Shown here one piece after another: positions 39,472-52,085 of a DNA stretch of 64,000 nucleotides. Positions within the stretch are counted from its first letter, which is position 1; every line of letters begins with the position of its first letter. The notes beneath the pieces are model-generated. The model had not been told where the DNA came from, made no database searches, and worked only from the letters and a program-made list of their open reading frames with translations. Origin of the DNA: Liolophura sinensis (Eukaryota; Mollusca; Polyplacophora; Chitonida; Chitonidae); NCBI RefSeq assembly GCF_032854445.1, contig NW_027018063.1, positions 1 through 64,000 on the forward strand, written 5' to 3'. The translations under genes and the position numbers were made by a program.

Positions 39472-42400
39472 CAATTGAATGATCATTTATGTCAGAATCA
39501 CGTGCCCAGCAACGGCTCTTACTCCATGGAAACCAGGGAAATTTGCAATTTGTCAACAGCTGCCGATACCTGGCTCAATTCCGCATCTTTTGGCACCTTA
39601 TTCATGTGGGTCTGTGGTCAGTTGTACTTTTTACAGCAGACTGTATCAAGTACCTTGTGTTTTTTATGTATAAATGGTATGGTTTTTCTACACGTAGATA
39701 AAGACATTGAGATTGTCTTGGACTTAGAAGTAAGACAATTGCTGGGTGAGTTAAATGGGCTTAGCCCAAAGATTTGACGTCTTCTGGGCTACTGAAGGGC
39801 ACATAACTTATAGTCAAAAGTTCAATATAGTAATGACCAGTCGCGATTGTACAGAGTACAGTGTAGCCGATTTCAATTAACAAAAAGTAAAGGAAAAAAT
39901 ACAAAAGTGGAAAAACTGTTCCAGTTGCTGCTGGTAAGAGGCTTATCCGACGTATTTTGTGACGACAAATCGAATGGTGCAAACCGCGTTGCTCTCCGAC
40001 CAATACTTTTGGCTGTAGTGACAATTGAATGATCATTGATGTCATAATCACGTGCCCAGCAACGGCTCTTACTCCATGGAAACCAGGGAAATTTGCAATT
40101 TGTCAACAGCTGCCGATGCCTGGCTCAATTCCGAATCTTTTGGCACCTTACTGAAGTGGGTCAGTGTTCAGTTGTACTTTTTACAGCAGACTGTATCAAG
40201 TACCTTGTGTTTTTCATGTACAAATGGTGTGGTTTTTCTACACGTAGATAAAGACATTGAGATTCTCTAGGACTTAGAAGTAAGACAATTGCTGTGTGAG
40301 TTAAATGGGCTTAGCCCAAAGATTTGACGTCTTCTGGGCTACCGAAGGGCACATAACTTATAGTCTCAAAGTTGAATATAGTAATGACCAGTCGCGATTG
40401 TACAGAGTACAGTGTAGCCGATTTCAATTAACAAAAAGACCAGGTAAAAATGCAAAAGTGGAAAAACTGTTCCAGTGCTGCTGGTAAAAGGCTAATCCGA
40501 CGTATTTTGTGACGACAAATCGAATGGTGCAAACCGCGTTGCTCTCCGACCAATACTTTTGGCTGTAGTGACAATTGAATGATCATTGATGTCATAATCA
40601 CGTGCCCAGCAACGGCTCTTACTCCATGGAAACCAGGGAAATTTGCAATTTTTCAACAGCTGCCGATGCCTGGCTCAATTCCGAATCTTTTGGCACCTTA
40701 CTGAAGTGGGTCAGTGTTCAGTTGTACTTTTTACAGCAGACTGTATCAAGTACCTTGTGTTTTTCATGTACAAATGGTATGGTTTTTCTACACGTAGATA
40801 AAGACATTGAGATTGTCTTGGACTTAGAAGTAAGACAATTGCTGGGTGAGTTAAATGGGCTTAGCCCAAAGATTTGACGTCTTCTGGGCTACCGAAGGGC
40901 ATATACCTTATAGTCAAAAGTTGAATACAGTAATGACCAGTCGCGATTGTACAGAGTACAGTGTAGCCGATTTCAATTAACAAAAAGACCAGGTAAAAAT
41001 GCAAAAGTGGAAAAACTGTTCCAGTGCTGCTGGTAAAAGGCTAATCCGACGTATTTTGTGACGACAAATCGAATGGTGCAAACCGCGTTGCTCTCCGACC
41101 AATACTTTTGGCTTTAGCGACAACTGAATGATCATTTATGTCATAATCACGTGCCCAGCAACGGCTGTTACTCCATGGAAACCAGGGATATTTGGAATTT
41201 TTTAACAGCTGCCGATGCCTGGCCCAATTCCGCATCTTTTGGCACCTTATAAATGTGGGTCAGTGTTTAGTTGTACTTTTTACAGCAGACTGTATCAAGT
41301 ACCTTGTGTTTTTTATATACAAATTGTCTGGTTTTTCTACACGTAGATAAAGACATTGAGATTGTCTTGGACTTAGAAGTAAGGCAATTGCTGGGTGACT
41401 TAAATGGGCTTAGCCCAAAGATTTGACGTTTTCTGGGCTACCGAAGGGCACATAACTTATAGTCAAAAGTTGAATATAGTAATGACCAGTCGCGATTGTA
41501 CAGAGTACAGTGTAGCCGGTTTCAATTAACAAAAAGACCAGGCAAAAATGCAAAAGTGGAAAAACTGTTCTAGTGCTACTAGTAAGAGGCTAATCCGACG
41601 TATTTTGTGACGAGAAATCGAATGGTGCAAACCGCGTTGCTCTCGGACCAATACTTTTGGCTGTAGCGTCAATTCAATGATCATTTATGCCATAATCACG
41701 TGCCCAGCAACGGCTCTTACTCCATGGAAACCAGGGAAATTTGCAATTTGTCAACAGCTGCCGATGCCTGGCTCAATTCCGCATCTTTTGGCACCTTACT
41801 GAAGTGGGTCAGTGTTCAGTTGTACTTTTTACAGCAGACTGTATCAAGTACCTTGTGTTTTTCATGTACAAATGGTGTGGTTTTTCTACACGTAGATAAA
41901 GACATTGAGATTGTCTTCGACTTAGAAGTAAGGCAATTGCTGGGTGAGTTAAATGGGCTTAGCCCAAAGATTTGACGTCTTCTGGGCTACCGAAGGGCAC
42001 ATAACTTATAGTCAAAAGTTGAATATAGTAATGACCAGTCGCGATGGTACATAGTACAGTGTAGCCGATTTCAATTAACAAAAAGACCAGGCAAAAATGC
42101 AAAAGTGGAAAAATTGTTCCAGTGCTGCTGGTAAGAGGCTAATCCGACGTATTTTGTGACGACAAATCGAATGGTGCAAACCGCGTTGCTCTCCGACCAA
42201 TACTTTTGGCTGTAGTGACAATTGAATGATCATTTATGTCATAATCACGTGCCCAGCAACGGCTCTTACTCCATGGAAACCAGGGAAATTTGCAATTTTT
42301 CAACAGCTGCCGATGCCTGGCTCAATTCCGCATCTTTTGGCACCTTATTCATGTGGGTCTGTGGTCAGTTGTACATTTTACAGCAGACTGTATCAAGTAC

Positions 42401-45400
42401 CTTGTGTTTTTTATGTACAAATGGTGTGGTTTTTCTACACGTAGATAAAGACATTATGATTGTCTTGGACTTAGAAGTAAGACAATTACTGGGTGAGTTA
42501 AATGGGCTTAGCCCAAAGATTTGACGTCTTCTGGGCTACTGAAGGGCAGATAATATATAGTCAAAAGTTGAATATAGTAATGACCAGTCGCGATTGTACA
42601 GAGTACAGTGTAGCCGATTTCAATTAACAAAAAGACCAGGTAAAAATGCAAAAGTGGAAAAACTGTTCCAGTGCTGCTGGTAAGAGGCTAATCCGACGTA
42701 TTTTGTGACGAGAAATCGAATGGTGCAATCCGCGTTGCTCTCGGACTAATACTTTTGCCTGTAGTGACAATTGAATGATCATTTATGTCATAATCACGTG
42801 CCCAGCAACGGCTCTTACTCCATGGAAACCAGGGAAATTTGCAATTTTTCAACAGCTGCCAATGCCTGGCTCAATTCCGCATCTTTTGGCACCTTACTGA
42901 AATGGGTCAGTGTTCAGTTGTACTTTTTACAGCAGACTGTATCAAGTACCTTGTGTTTTTCATGTACAAATGGTCTGGTTTTTCTACACGTAGATAAAGA
43001 CATTGAGATTGTCTTGCACTTAGAAGTAAGGCAATTGCTGGGTGAGTTAAATGGGCTTAGCCCAAAGATTTCAGGTCTTCTGGGCTACCGAAGGGCACAT
43101 AACTTATAGTCAAAAGTTGAATATAGTAATGACCAGTCGCGATTGTACAGAATACAGTGTAGCCGGTTTCAATTAACAAAAAGACCAGGCAAAAATGCAA
43201 AAGTGGAAAAACTGTTCCAGTGCTGCTGGTAAGAGGCTAATCCGACGTATTTTGTAACGAGAAATCGAATGGTGCAAACCGCGTTGCTCTCCGACCAATA
43301 CTTTTGGCTGTAGCGACAATTGAAGGATCATTGATGTCATAATCACGTGCCCAGCAACGGCTCTTACTCCATGGAAACCAGGGATATTTGCAATTTTTTA
43401 ACAGCTGCCGATGCCTGGCACAATTCCGCATCTTTTGGCACCTTATAAATGTGGGTCAGTGTTTAGTTGTACTTTTTACAGCAGACTGTATCAAGTACCT
43501 TGTGTTTTTTATGTACAAATGGTCTGGTTTTTCTACACGTAGATAAAGACATTGAGATTGTCTTGGACTTAGAAGTAAGACAATTGCTGGGTGAGTTAAA
43601 TGGGCTTAGCCCAAAGATTTCAGGTCTTCTGGGCTACCGAAGGGCACATAACTTATAGTCAAAAGTTGAATATAGTAATGACCAGTCGCGATTGTACAGA
43701 GTACAGTGTAGCCGATTTCAATTAACAAAAAGACCAGGTAAAAATGCAAAAGTGGAAAAACTGTTCCAGTGCTGCTGGTAAGAGGCTAATCCGACGTATT
43801 TTGTGACGAGAAATCGAATGGTGCAAACCGCGTTGCTCTCCGACCAATACTTTTGGCTGTAGTGACAATTGAATGATCATTTATGCCATAATCACGTGCC
43901 CAGCAACGGCTCTTACTCCATGGAAACCAGGGATATTTGCAATTTTTTAACAGCTGCCGATGCCTGGCTCAATTCCGCATCTTTTGGCACCTTACTGAAG
44001 TGGGTCAGTGTTCAGTTGTACTTTTTACAGCAGACTGTATCAAGTACCTTGTGTTTTTCACGTACAAATGGTGTGGATTTTCTACACGTAAATAAAGACA
44101 TTGAGATTGTCTTGCACTTAGAAGTAAGGCAATTGCTGGGTGAGTTAAATGGGCTTAGCCCAAAGATTTCAGGTCTTCTTGGCTACCGAAGGGCACATAA
44201 CTTATAGTCAAAAGTTGAATATAGTAATGACCAGTCGCGATTGTACAGAGTACAGTGTAGCCGGTTTCAATTAACAAAAAGACCAGGCAAAAATGCAAAA
44301 GTGGAAAAACTGTTCCAGTTCTACTAGTAAGAGACTAATCCGACGTATTTTGTGACGAGAAATCGAATGGTGCAATCCGCGTTGCTCTCCGACCAATACT
44401 TTTGGCTGTAGCGACAGTTGAATGATCATTTATGCCATAATCACGTGCCCAGCAACGGCTCTTACTCCATGGAAACCAGGGATATTTGCAATTTGTCAAC
44501 AGCTGCCGATGCCTGGCTCAATTCCGCATCTTTTGGCACCTTACTGAAGTGGGTCAGTGTTCAGTTGTACTTTTTACAGCAGACTGTATCAAGTACCTTG
44601 TGTTTTTTACGTACAAATGGTGAGGTTTTTCTACACGTAGATAAAGACATTGAGATTGTCTTGCACTTAGAAGTAAGGCAATTGCTGGGTGAGTTAAATG
44701 GGCTTAGCCCAAAGATTTCAGGTCTTCTGGGCTACCGAAGGGCACATAACTTATAGTCAAAAGTTGAATATAGTAATGACCAGTCGCGATTGTACAGAGT
44801 ACAGTGTAGCCGATTTCAATTAACAAAAAGACCAGGCAAAAATGCAAAAGTGGAAAAACTGTTCCAGTGCTGCTGGTAAGAGGCTAATCCGACGTATTTT
44901 CTGACGAGAAATCGAATGGTGCAAACCGCGTTGCTCTCCGACCAATACTTGTGGCTGTAGCGACAATTGAATGATCATTGATGTCATAATCACGTGCCCA
45001 GCAACGGCTCTTACTCCATGGAAACCAGGGATATTTGCAATTTTTTAACAGCTGCCGATGCCTGGCCCAATTCCGAATCTTTTGGCACCTTATAAATGTG
45101 GGTCAGTGTTTAGTTGTACTTTTAACAGCAGACTGTATCAAGTACCTTGTGTTTTTTATGTACAAATAATCTGGTTTTTCTACACGTAGATAAAGACATT
45201 CAGATTGTCTTGGACTTAGAAGTAAGACAATTGCTGGGTGAGTTAAATGGGCTTAGCCCAAAGATTTGACGTTTTCTGGGCTACCGAAGGGCACATAACT
45301 TATAGTCAAAAGTTGAATATAGTAATGACCAGTCGCGATTGTACAGAGTACAGTGTAGCCCATTTCAATTAACAAAAAGACCAGGTAAAAATGCAAAAGT

Positions 45401-47159
45401 GGAAAAACTGTTCCAGTGCTGCTGGTAAGAGGCTAATCCGACGTATTTTGTTACGAGAAATCGAATGGTGCAATGCGCGTTGCTCTCCGACCAATACTTT
45501 TGGCTGTAGCGACAATTCAATGAATATTCATGTCATAATCACGTGCGTAGCAACGGCTCTTACTCCATGGAAACCAGGGATATTTGCAATTTTTTAACAG
45601 CTGCCGATGCCTGGCCCAACTCCGCATCTTTTGGCACCTTATAAATGTGTGTCAGTGTTTAGTTGTACTTTTTACAGCAGACTGTATCAAGTACCTTGTG
45701 TTTTTTATGTACAAATGGTATGGTTTTTCTACACGTAGATAAAGACATTGAGATTGTCTTGGACTTAGAAGTAAGACAATTGCTGGGTGAGTTAAATGGA
45801 CTTGGCCCAAAGATTTCAGGTCTTCTGGGCTACCGAAGGGCACATAACTTATAGTCAAAAGTTGAATATAGTAATGACCAGTCGCGATTGTACAGAGTAC
45901 AGTGTATCCGATTTCAATTAACAAAAAGACCAGGTAAAAATGCAAAAGTGGAAAAACTGTTCCAGTGGTGCTGGTAAGAGGCTAATCCGACGTATTTTGT
46001 GACGAGAAATCGAATGGTGCAAACCGCGTTGCTCTCCGACGAATACTTTTGGCTGTAGTGACAATTGAATGATCATTTATGTCATAATCACGTGCACAGC
46101 AACGGCTCTTACTCCATGGAAACCAGGGAAATTTGCAATTTTTCAACAGCTGCCGATTCCTGGCTCAATTCCGCATCTTTTGGCACCTTATTCATGTGGG
46201 TCAGTGGTCAGTTGTACTTTTTACAGCAGACTGTATCAAGTACCTTGTGTTTTTTATGTACAAATGGTGTGGTTTTTCTACACGTAGATAAAGACATTGA
46301 GATTGTCTTGCTCTTAGAAGTAAGGCAATTGCTGGGTGAGTTAAATGGGCTTAGCCCAAAGATTTGACGTCTTCTGGGCTACCGAAGGGCACATAACTTA
46401 TAGTCAAAAGTTGAATATAGTAATGACCAGTCGCGATTGTACAGAGTACAGTGTAGCCGATTTCAATTAACAAACAGACCAGGCAAAAATGCAAAAGTGG
46501 AAAAACTGTTCCAGTGCTGCTAGTAAGAGGCTAATCCGACGTATTTTGTGACGAGAAATCGAATGGTGCAATCCGCGTTGCTCTCCGATGAATACTTTTG
46601 GCTGTAGCGACAATTGAATGATCATTTATGTCATAATAAAGTGCGTAGCAACGGCTCTTACTCCATGGAAACCAGGGAAATTTGCAATTTGTCAACAGCT
46701 GCCGATGCCTGGCTCAATTCCGCATCTTTTGGCACCTTATTCATGTGGGTCTGTGGTAAGTTGTACTTTTTACAGCAGACTGTATCAAGTACCTTGTGTT
46801 TTTTATGTAGAAATGGTCTGGTTTTTCTACACGTAGATAAAGACATTGAGATTGTCTTGCTCTTAGAAGTAAGGCAATTGCTGGGTGAGTTAAATGGGCT
46901 TAGCCCAAAGATTTGACGTCTTCTGGGCTACCGAAGGGCACATAACTTATAGTCAAAAGTTGAATATAGTAATGACCAGTCGCGATTGTACAGAGTACAG
47001 TGTAGCCGGCTTCAATTAACAAAAAGACCAGGCAAAAATGCAAAAGTGGAAAAACTGTTCCAGTGCTACTAGTAAGAGGCTAATCCGACGTATTTTGTGA
47101 CGAGAAATCGAATGGTGCAATCCGCGTTGCTCTCCGACGAATACTTTTGGCTGTAGCGA
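39472..47159 (+). repeat. Diverse zone without a clear local HOR
   Basis: Monomers start at 39472, 40022, 40572, 41121, 41670, 42219, 42768, 43317, 43866, 44415, 44964, 45513, 46062 and 46611. All three classes occur. The first two (TCAGAATCAC, ATGTATAAATGG, AAAGTTCAATATAG) recur at 49900 and 50450, 10428 bp (19 monomers) further on. Monomer 43866 has TGGATTTTC, CTTCTTGGC and TTCTACTAGTAAGAGAC, the signature that later recurs at 51000 and 55931. Monomer 45513 has CCCAACTCC, TGTGTGTCAG and ATGGACTTGG, later seen at 51549. Monomer 46611 (AATAAAGTGCG) is echoed at 61959. The zone looks like a source or relic pool for the right-hand HORs. Confidence 0.78.
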
Positions 47160-50100
47160 CAATTGAATGATCATTGATGTCATAATCACGTGCCCAGCAA
47201 CGGCTCTTACTCCATGGAAACCAGGGATGTTTGCAATTTTTTAACAGCTGCCGATGCCTGGCTCAATTCCGCATCTTTTGGCACCTTATAAATGTGGGTC
47301 AGTGTTTAGTTGTACTTTTTACAGCAGACTGTATCAAGTACCTTGTGTTTTTTATGTACAAATGGTCTGGTTTTTCTACACGTAGATAAAGACATTGAGA
47401 TTGTCTTCGAATTAGAAGTAAGACAATTGCTGGGTGAGTTAAATGGGCTTAGCCCAAAGATTTCAGGTCTTCTGGGCTACCGAAGGGCACATAACTTATA
47501 GTCTCAAAGTTGAATATAGTAATGACCAGTCGCGATTGTACAGAGTACAGTGTAGCCGATTTCAATTAACAAAAAGACCAGGTAAAAATGCAAAAGTGGA
47601 AAAACTGTTCCAGTGCTGCTGGTAAAAGGCTAATCCGACGTATTTTGTGACGACAAATCGAATGGTGCAAACCGCGTTGCTCTCCGACCAATACTTTTGG
47701 CTGTAGTGACAATTGAATGATCATTTATGTCATAATCACGTGCCCAGCAACGGCTCTTACTCCATGGAAACCAGGGAAATTTGCAATTTTTCAACAGCTG
47801 CCGATGCCTGGCTCAATTCCGAATCTTTTGGCACCTTACTGAAGTGGGTCAGTGTTCAGTTGTACTTTTTACAGCAGACTGTATCAAGTACCTTGTGTTT
47901 TTCATGTACAAATGGTATGGTTTTTCTACACGTAGATAAAGACATTGAGATTGTCTTGGACTTAGAAGTAAGACAATTGCTGGGTGAGTTAAATGGGCTT
48001 AGCCCAAAGATTTGACGTCTTCTGGGCTACCGAAGGGCATATAACTTATAGTCAAAAGTTGAATATAGTAATTACCAGTCGCGATTGTACAGAGTACAGT
48101 GTAGCCGCCTTCAATTAACAAAAAGACCAGGCAAAAATGCAAAAGTGGAAAAACTGTTCCAGTGCTACTAGTAAGAGGCTAATCCGACGCATTTTGTGAC
48201 GAGAAATCGAATGGTGCAATCCGCGTTGCTCTCCGACCAATACTTTTGGCTGTAGCGACAATTGAATGATCATTTATGTCATAATCACGTGCGTAGCAAC
48301 GGCTCTTACTCCATGGAAACCAGGGAAATTTGCAATTTGTCAACAGCTGCCGATGCCTGGCTCAATTCCGAATCTTTTGGCACCTTACTGAAGTGGGTCA
48401 GTGTTCAGTTGTACTTTTTACAGCAGACTGTATCAAGTACCTTGTGTTTTTCATGTACAAATGGTGTGGTTTTTCTACACGTAGATAAAGACATTGAGAT
48501 TGTCTTGCACTTAGAAGTAAGGCAATTGCTGGGTGAGTTAAATGGGCTTAGCCCAAAGATTTCAGGTCTTCTGGGCTACCGAAGGGCACATAACTTATAG
48601 TCAAATGTTGAATATAGTAATGACCAGTCGCGATTGTACAGAGTACAGTGTAGCCGATTTCAATTAACAAAAAGTAAAGGTAAAAATACAAAAGTGGAAA
48701 AACTGTTCCAGTGCTGCTGGTAAGAGGCTAATCCGACGTATTTTGTGACGAGAAATCGAATGGTGCAATCCGCGTTGCTCTCCGACGAATACTTTTGGCT
48801 GTAGCGACAATTGAATGATCATTGATGTCATAATCACGTGCCCAGCAACGGCTCTTACTCCATGGAAACCAGGGATGTTTGCAATTTTTTAACAGCTGCC
48901 GATGCCTGGCTCAATTCCGCATCTTTTGGCACCTTATAAATGTGGGTCAGTGTTTAGTTGTACTTTTTACAGCAGACTGTATCAAGTACCTTGTGTTTTT
49001 TATGTACAAATGGTCTGGTTTTTCTACACGTAGATAAAGACATTGAGATTGTCTTCGAATTAGAAGTAAGACAATTGCTGGGTGAGTTAAATGGGCTTAG
49101 CCCAAAGATTTCAGGTCTTCTGGGCTACCGAAGGGCATATAACTTATAGTCAAAAGTTGAATATAGTAATGACCAGTCGCGATTGTACAGAGTACAGTGT
49201 AGCCGATTTCAATAACAAAAAGACCAGGTAAAAATGCAAAAGTGGAAAAACTGTTCCAGTGCTGCTGGTAAGAGGCTAATCCGACGTATTTTGTGACGAG
49301 AAATCGATTGGTGCAAACCGCGTTGCTCTCCGACCTTTTGGCTGTAGTGACAATTGAATGATCATTTATGCCATAATCACATGCCCAGCAACGGCTCTTA
49401 CTCCATGGAAACCAGGGAAATTTGCAATTTTTGAACAGCTGCCGATCCCTGGCTCAATTCCGCATCTTTTGGCACCTTACTGAAGTGGGTCAGTGTTCAG
49501 TTGTACTTTTTACAGCAGACTGTATCAAGTACCTTGTGTTTTTTATGTACAAATGGTCTGGTTTTTCTACACGTAGATAAAGACATTGAGATTGTCTTGG
49601 ACTTAGAAGTAAGGCAATTGCTGGGTGAGTTAAATGGGCTTAGCCCAAAGATTTGACGTCTTCTGGGCTACCGAAGGGCACATAACTTATAGTCAAAAGT
49701 TGAATATAGTAATGACCAGTCGCGATGGTACATAGTACAGTGTAGCCGATTTCAATTAACAAAAAGACCAGGCAAAAATGCAAAATTGGAAAAATTGTTC
49801 CAGTGCTGCTGGTAAGAGGCTTATCCGACGTATTTTGTGACGACAAATCGAATGGTGCAAACCGCGTTGCTCTCCGACCAATACTTTTGGCTGTAGTGAC
49901 AATTGAATGATCATTTATGTCAGAATCACGTGCCCAGCAACGGCTCTTACTCCATGGAAACCAGGGAAATTTGCAATTTTTCAACAGCTGCCGATACCTG
50001 GCTCAATTCCGCATCTTTTGGCACCTTATTCATGTGGGTCTGTGGTCAGTTGTACTTTTTACAGCAGACTGTATCAAGTACCTTGTGTTTTTTATGTATA

Positions 50101-50999
50101 AATGGTATGGTTTTTCTACACGTAGATAAAGACATTGAGATTGTCTTGGACTTAGAAGTAAGACAATTGCTGGGTGAGTTAAATGCGCTTAGCCCAAAGA
50201 TTTGACGTCTTCTGGGCTACTGAAGGGCACATAACTTATAGTCAAAAGTTCAATATAGTAATGACCAGTCGCGATTGTACAGAGTACAGTGTAGCCGATT
50301 TCAATTAACAAAAAGTAAAGGTAAAAATACAAAAGTGGAAAAACTGTTCCAGTTGCTGCTGGTAAGAGGCTTATCCGACGTATTTTGTGACGACAAATCG
50401 AATGGTGCAAACCGCGTTGCTCTCCGACCAATACTTTTGGCTGTAGTGACAATTGAATGATCATTGATGTCATAATCACGTGCCCAGCAACGGCTCTTAC
50501 TCCATGGAAACCAGGGAAATTTGCAATTTGTCAACAGCTGCCGATGCCTGGCTCAATTCCGAATCTTTTGGCACCTTACTGAAGTGGGTCAGTGTTCAGT
50601 TGTACTTTTTACAGCAGACTGTATCAAGTACCTTGTGTTTTTCATGTACAAATGGTGTGGTTTTTCTACACGTAGATAAAGACATTGAGATTGTCTAGGA
50701 CTTAGAAGTAAGACAATTGCTGGGTGAGTTAAATGGGCTTAGCCCAAAGATTTGACGTCTTCTGGGCTACCGAAGGGCACATAACTTATAGTCTCAAAGT
50801 TGAATATAGTAATGACCAGTCGCGATTGTACAGAGTACAGTGTAGCCGATTTCAATTAACAAAAAGACCAGGCAAAAATGCAAAAGTGGAAAAACTGTTC
50901 CAGTGCTGCTGGTAAGAGGCTAATCCGACGTATTTTGTTACGAGAAATCGAATGGTGCAAACCGCGTTGCTCTCCGACCAATACTTTTGGCTGTAGTGA
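47160..50999 (+). repeat. Block echoing 34.5-36.7 kb and 39.3-40.5 kb
   Basis: Monomers start at 47160, 47710, 48259, 48808, 49351, 49900 and 50450. Those at 47710, 48259, 48808 and 49351 match 34534, 35083, 35632 and 36176 at an offset of 13176 bp (24 monomers), including the TTTCAATAACAAAAAG one-base loss and the 5-bp GACCTTTTGG deletion. Those at 49900 and 50450 match 39472 and 40022 at 10428 bp. Two distant segments have thus been brought together. One difference is that the tail of 48259 has AAAGTAAAGG where 35083 has AAAGACCAGG. Confidence 0.83.
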
Positions 51000-51548
51000 C
51001 AATTGAATGATCATTTATGCCATAATCACGTGCCCAGCAACGGCTCTTACTCCATGGAAACCAGGGATATTTGCAATTTTTTAACAGCTGCCGATGCCTG
51101 GCTCAATTCCGCATCTTTTGGCACCTTACTGAAGTGGGTCAGTGTTCAGTTGTACTTTTTACAGCAGACTGTATCAAGTACCTTGTGTTTTTCACGTACA
51201 AATGGTGTGGATTTTCTACACGTAGATAAAGACATTGAGATTGTCTTGCACTTAGAAGTAAGGCAATTGCTGGGTGAGTTAAATGGGCTTAGCCCAAAGA
51301 TTTCAGGTCTTCTTGGCTACCGAAGGGCACATAACTTATAGTCAAAAGTTGAATATAGTAATGACCAGTCGCGATTGCACAGAGTACAGTGTAGCCGGTT
51401 TCAATTAACAAAAAGACCAGGCAAAAATGCAAAAGTGGAAAAACTGTTCCAGTTCTACTAGTAAGAGACTAATCCGACGTATTCTGTGACGAGAAATCGA
51501 ATGGTGCAATCCGCGTTTCTCTCCGACCAATACTTTTGGCTGTAGCGA

Positions 51549-52085
51549 CAGTTGAATGTTCATTTATGCCATAATCACGTGCGTAGCAACGGCTCTTACT
51601 CCATGGAAACCAGGGATATTTGCAATTTTTTAACAGCTGCCGATGCCTGGCCCAACTCCGCATCTTTTGGCACCTTATAAATGTGTGTCAGTGTTTAGTT
51701 GTACTTTTTACAGCAGACTGTATCAAGTACCTTGTGTTTTTTATGTACAAATGGTCTGGTTTTTCTACACGTAGATAAAGACATTGAGATTGTCTTGGAC
51801 TTAGAAGTAAGACAATTGCTGGGTGAGTTAAATGGACTTGGCCCAAAGATTTCAGGTCTTCTGGGCTACCGAAGGGCACATAACTTATAGTCAAAAGTTG
51901 AATATAGTAATGACCAGTCGCGATTGTACAGAGTACAGTGTAGCCGATTTCAATTAACAAAAAGAACAGGCAAAAATGCAAAAGTGGAAAAACTGTTCCA
52001 GTGCTGCTGGTAAGAGGCTAATCCGACGTATTTTGTGACGAGAAATCGAACGTTGCTCTCCGACCAATACTTTTGGCTGTAGTGA
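51549..52085 (+). repeat. Short hybrid monomer (537 bp)
   Basis: It begins with GACAGTTGAATG and TTATGCCATAATCACGTG, as monomer 44415, then continues with CGTAGC, GGATATTTGC, CCCAACTCC, TGTGTGTCAG and ATGGACTTGG, as monomer 45513. The switch lies at or just after the CACGTG motif. It also lacks 12 bp near its end (GAAATCGAACGTTGC), which makes it 537 bp. An identical-length sister lies at 56480-57016, so the deletion predates the 4.93-kb duplication. Confidence 0.82.
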
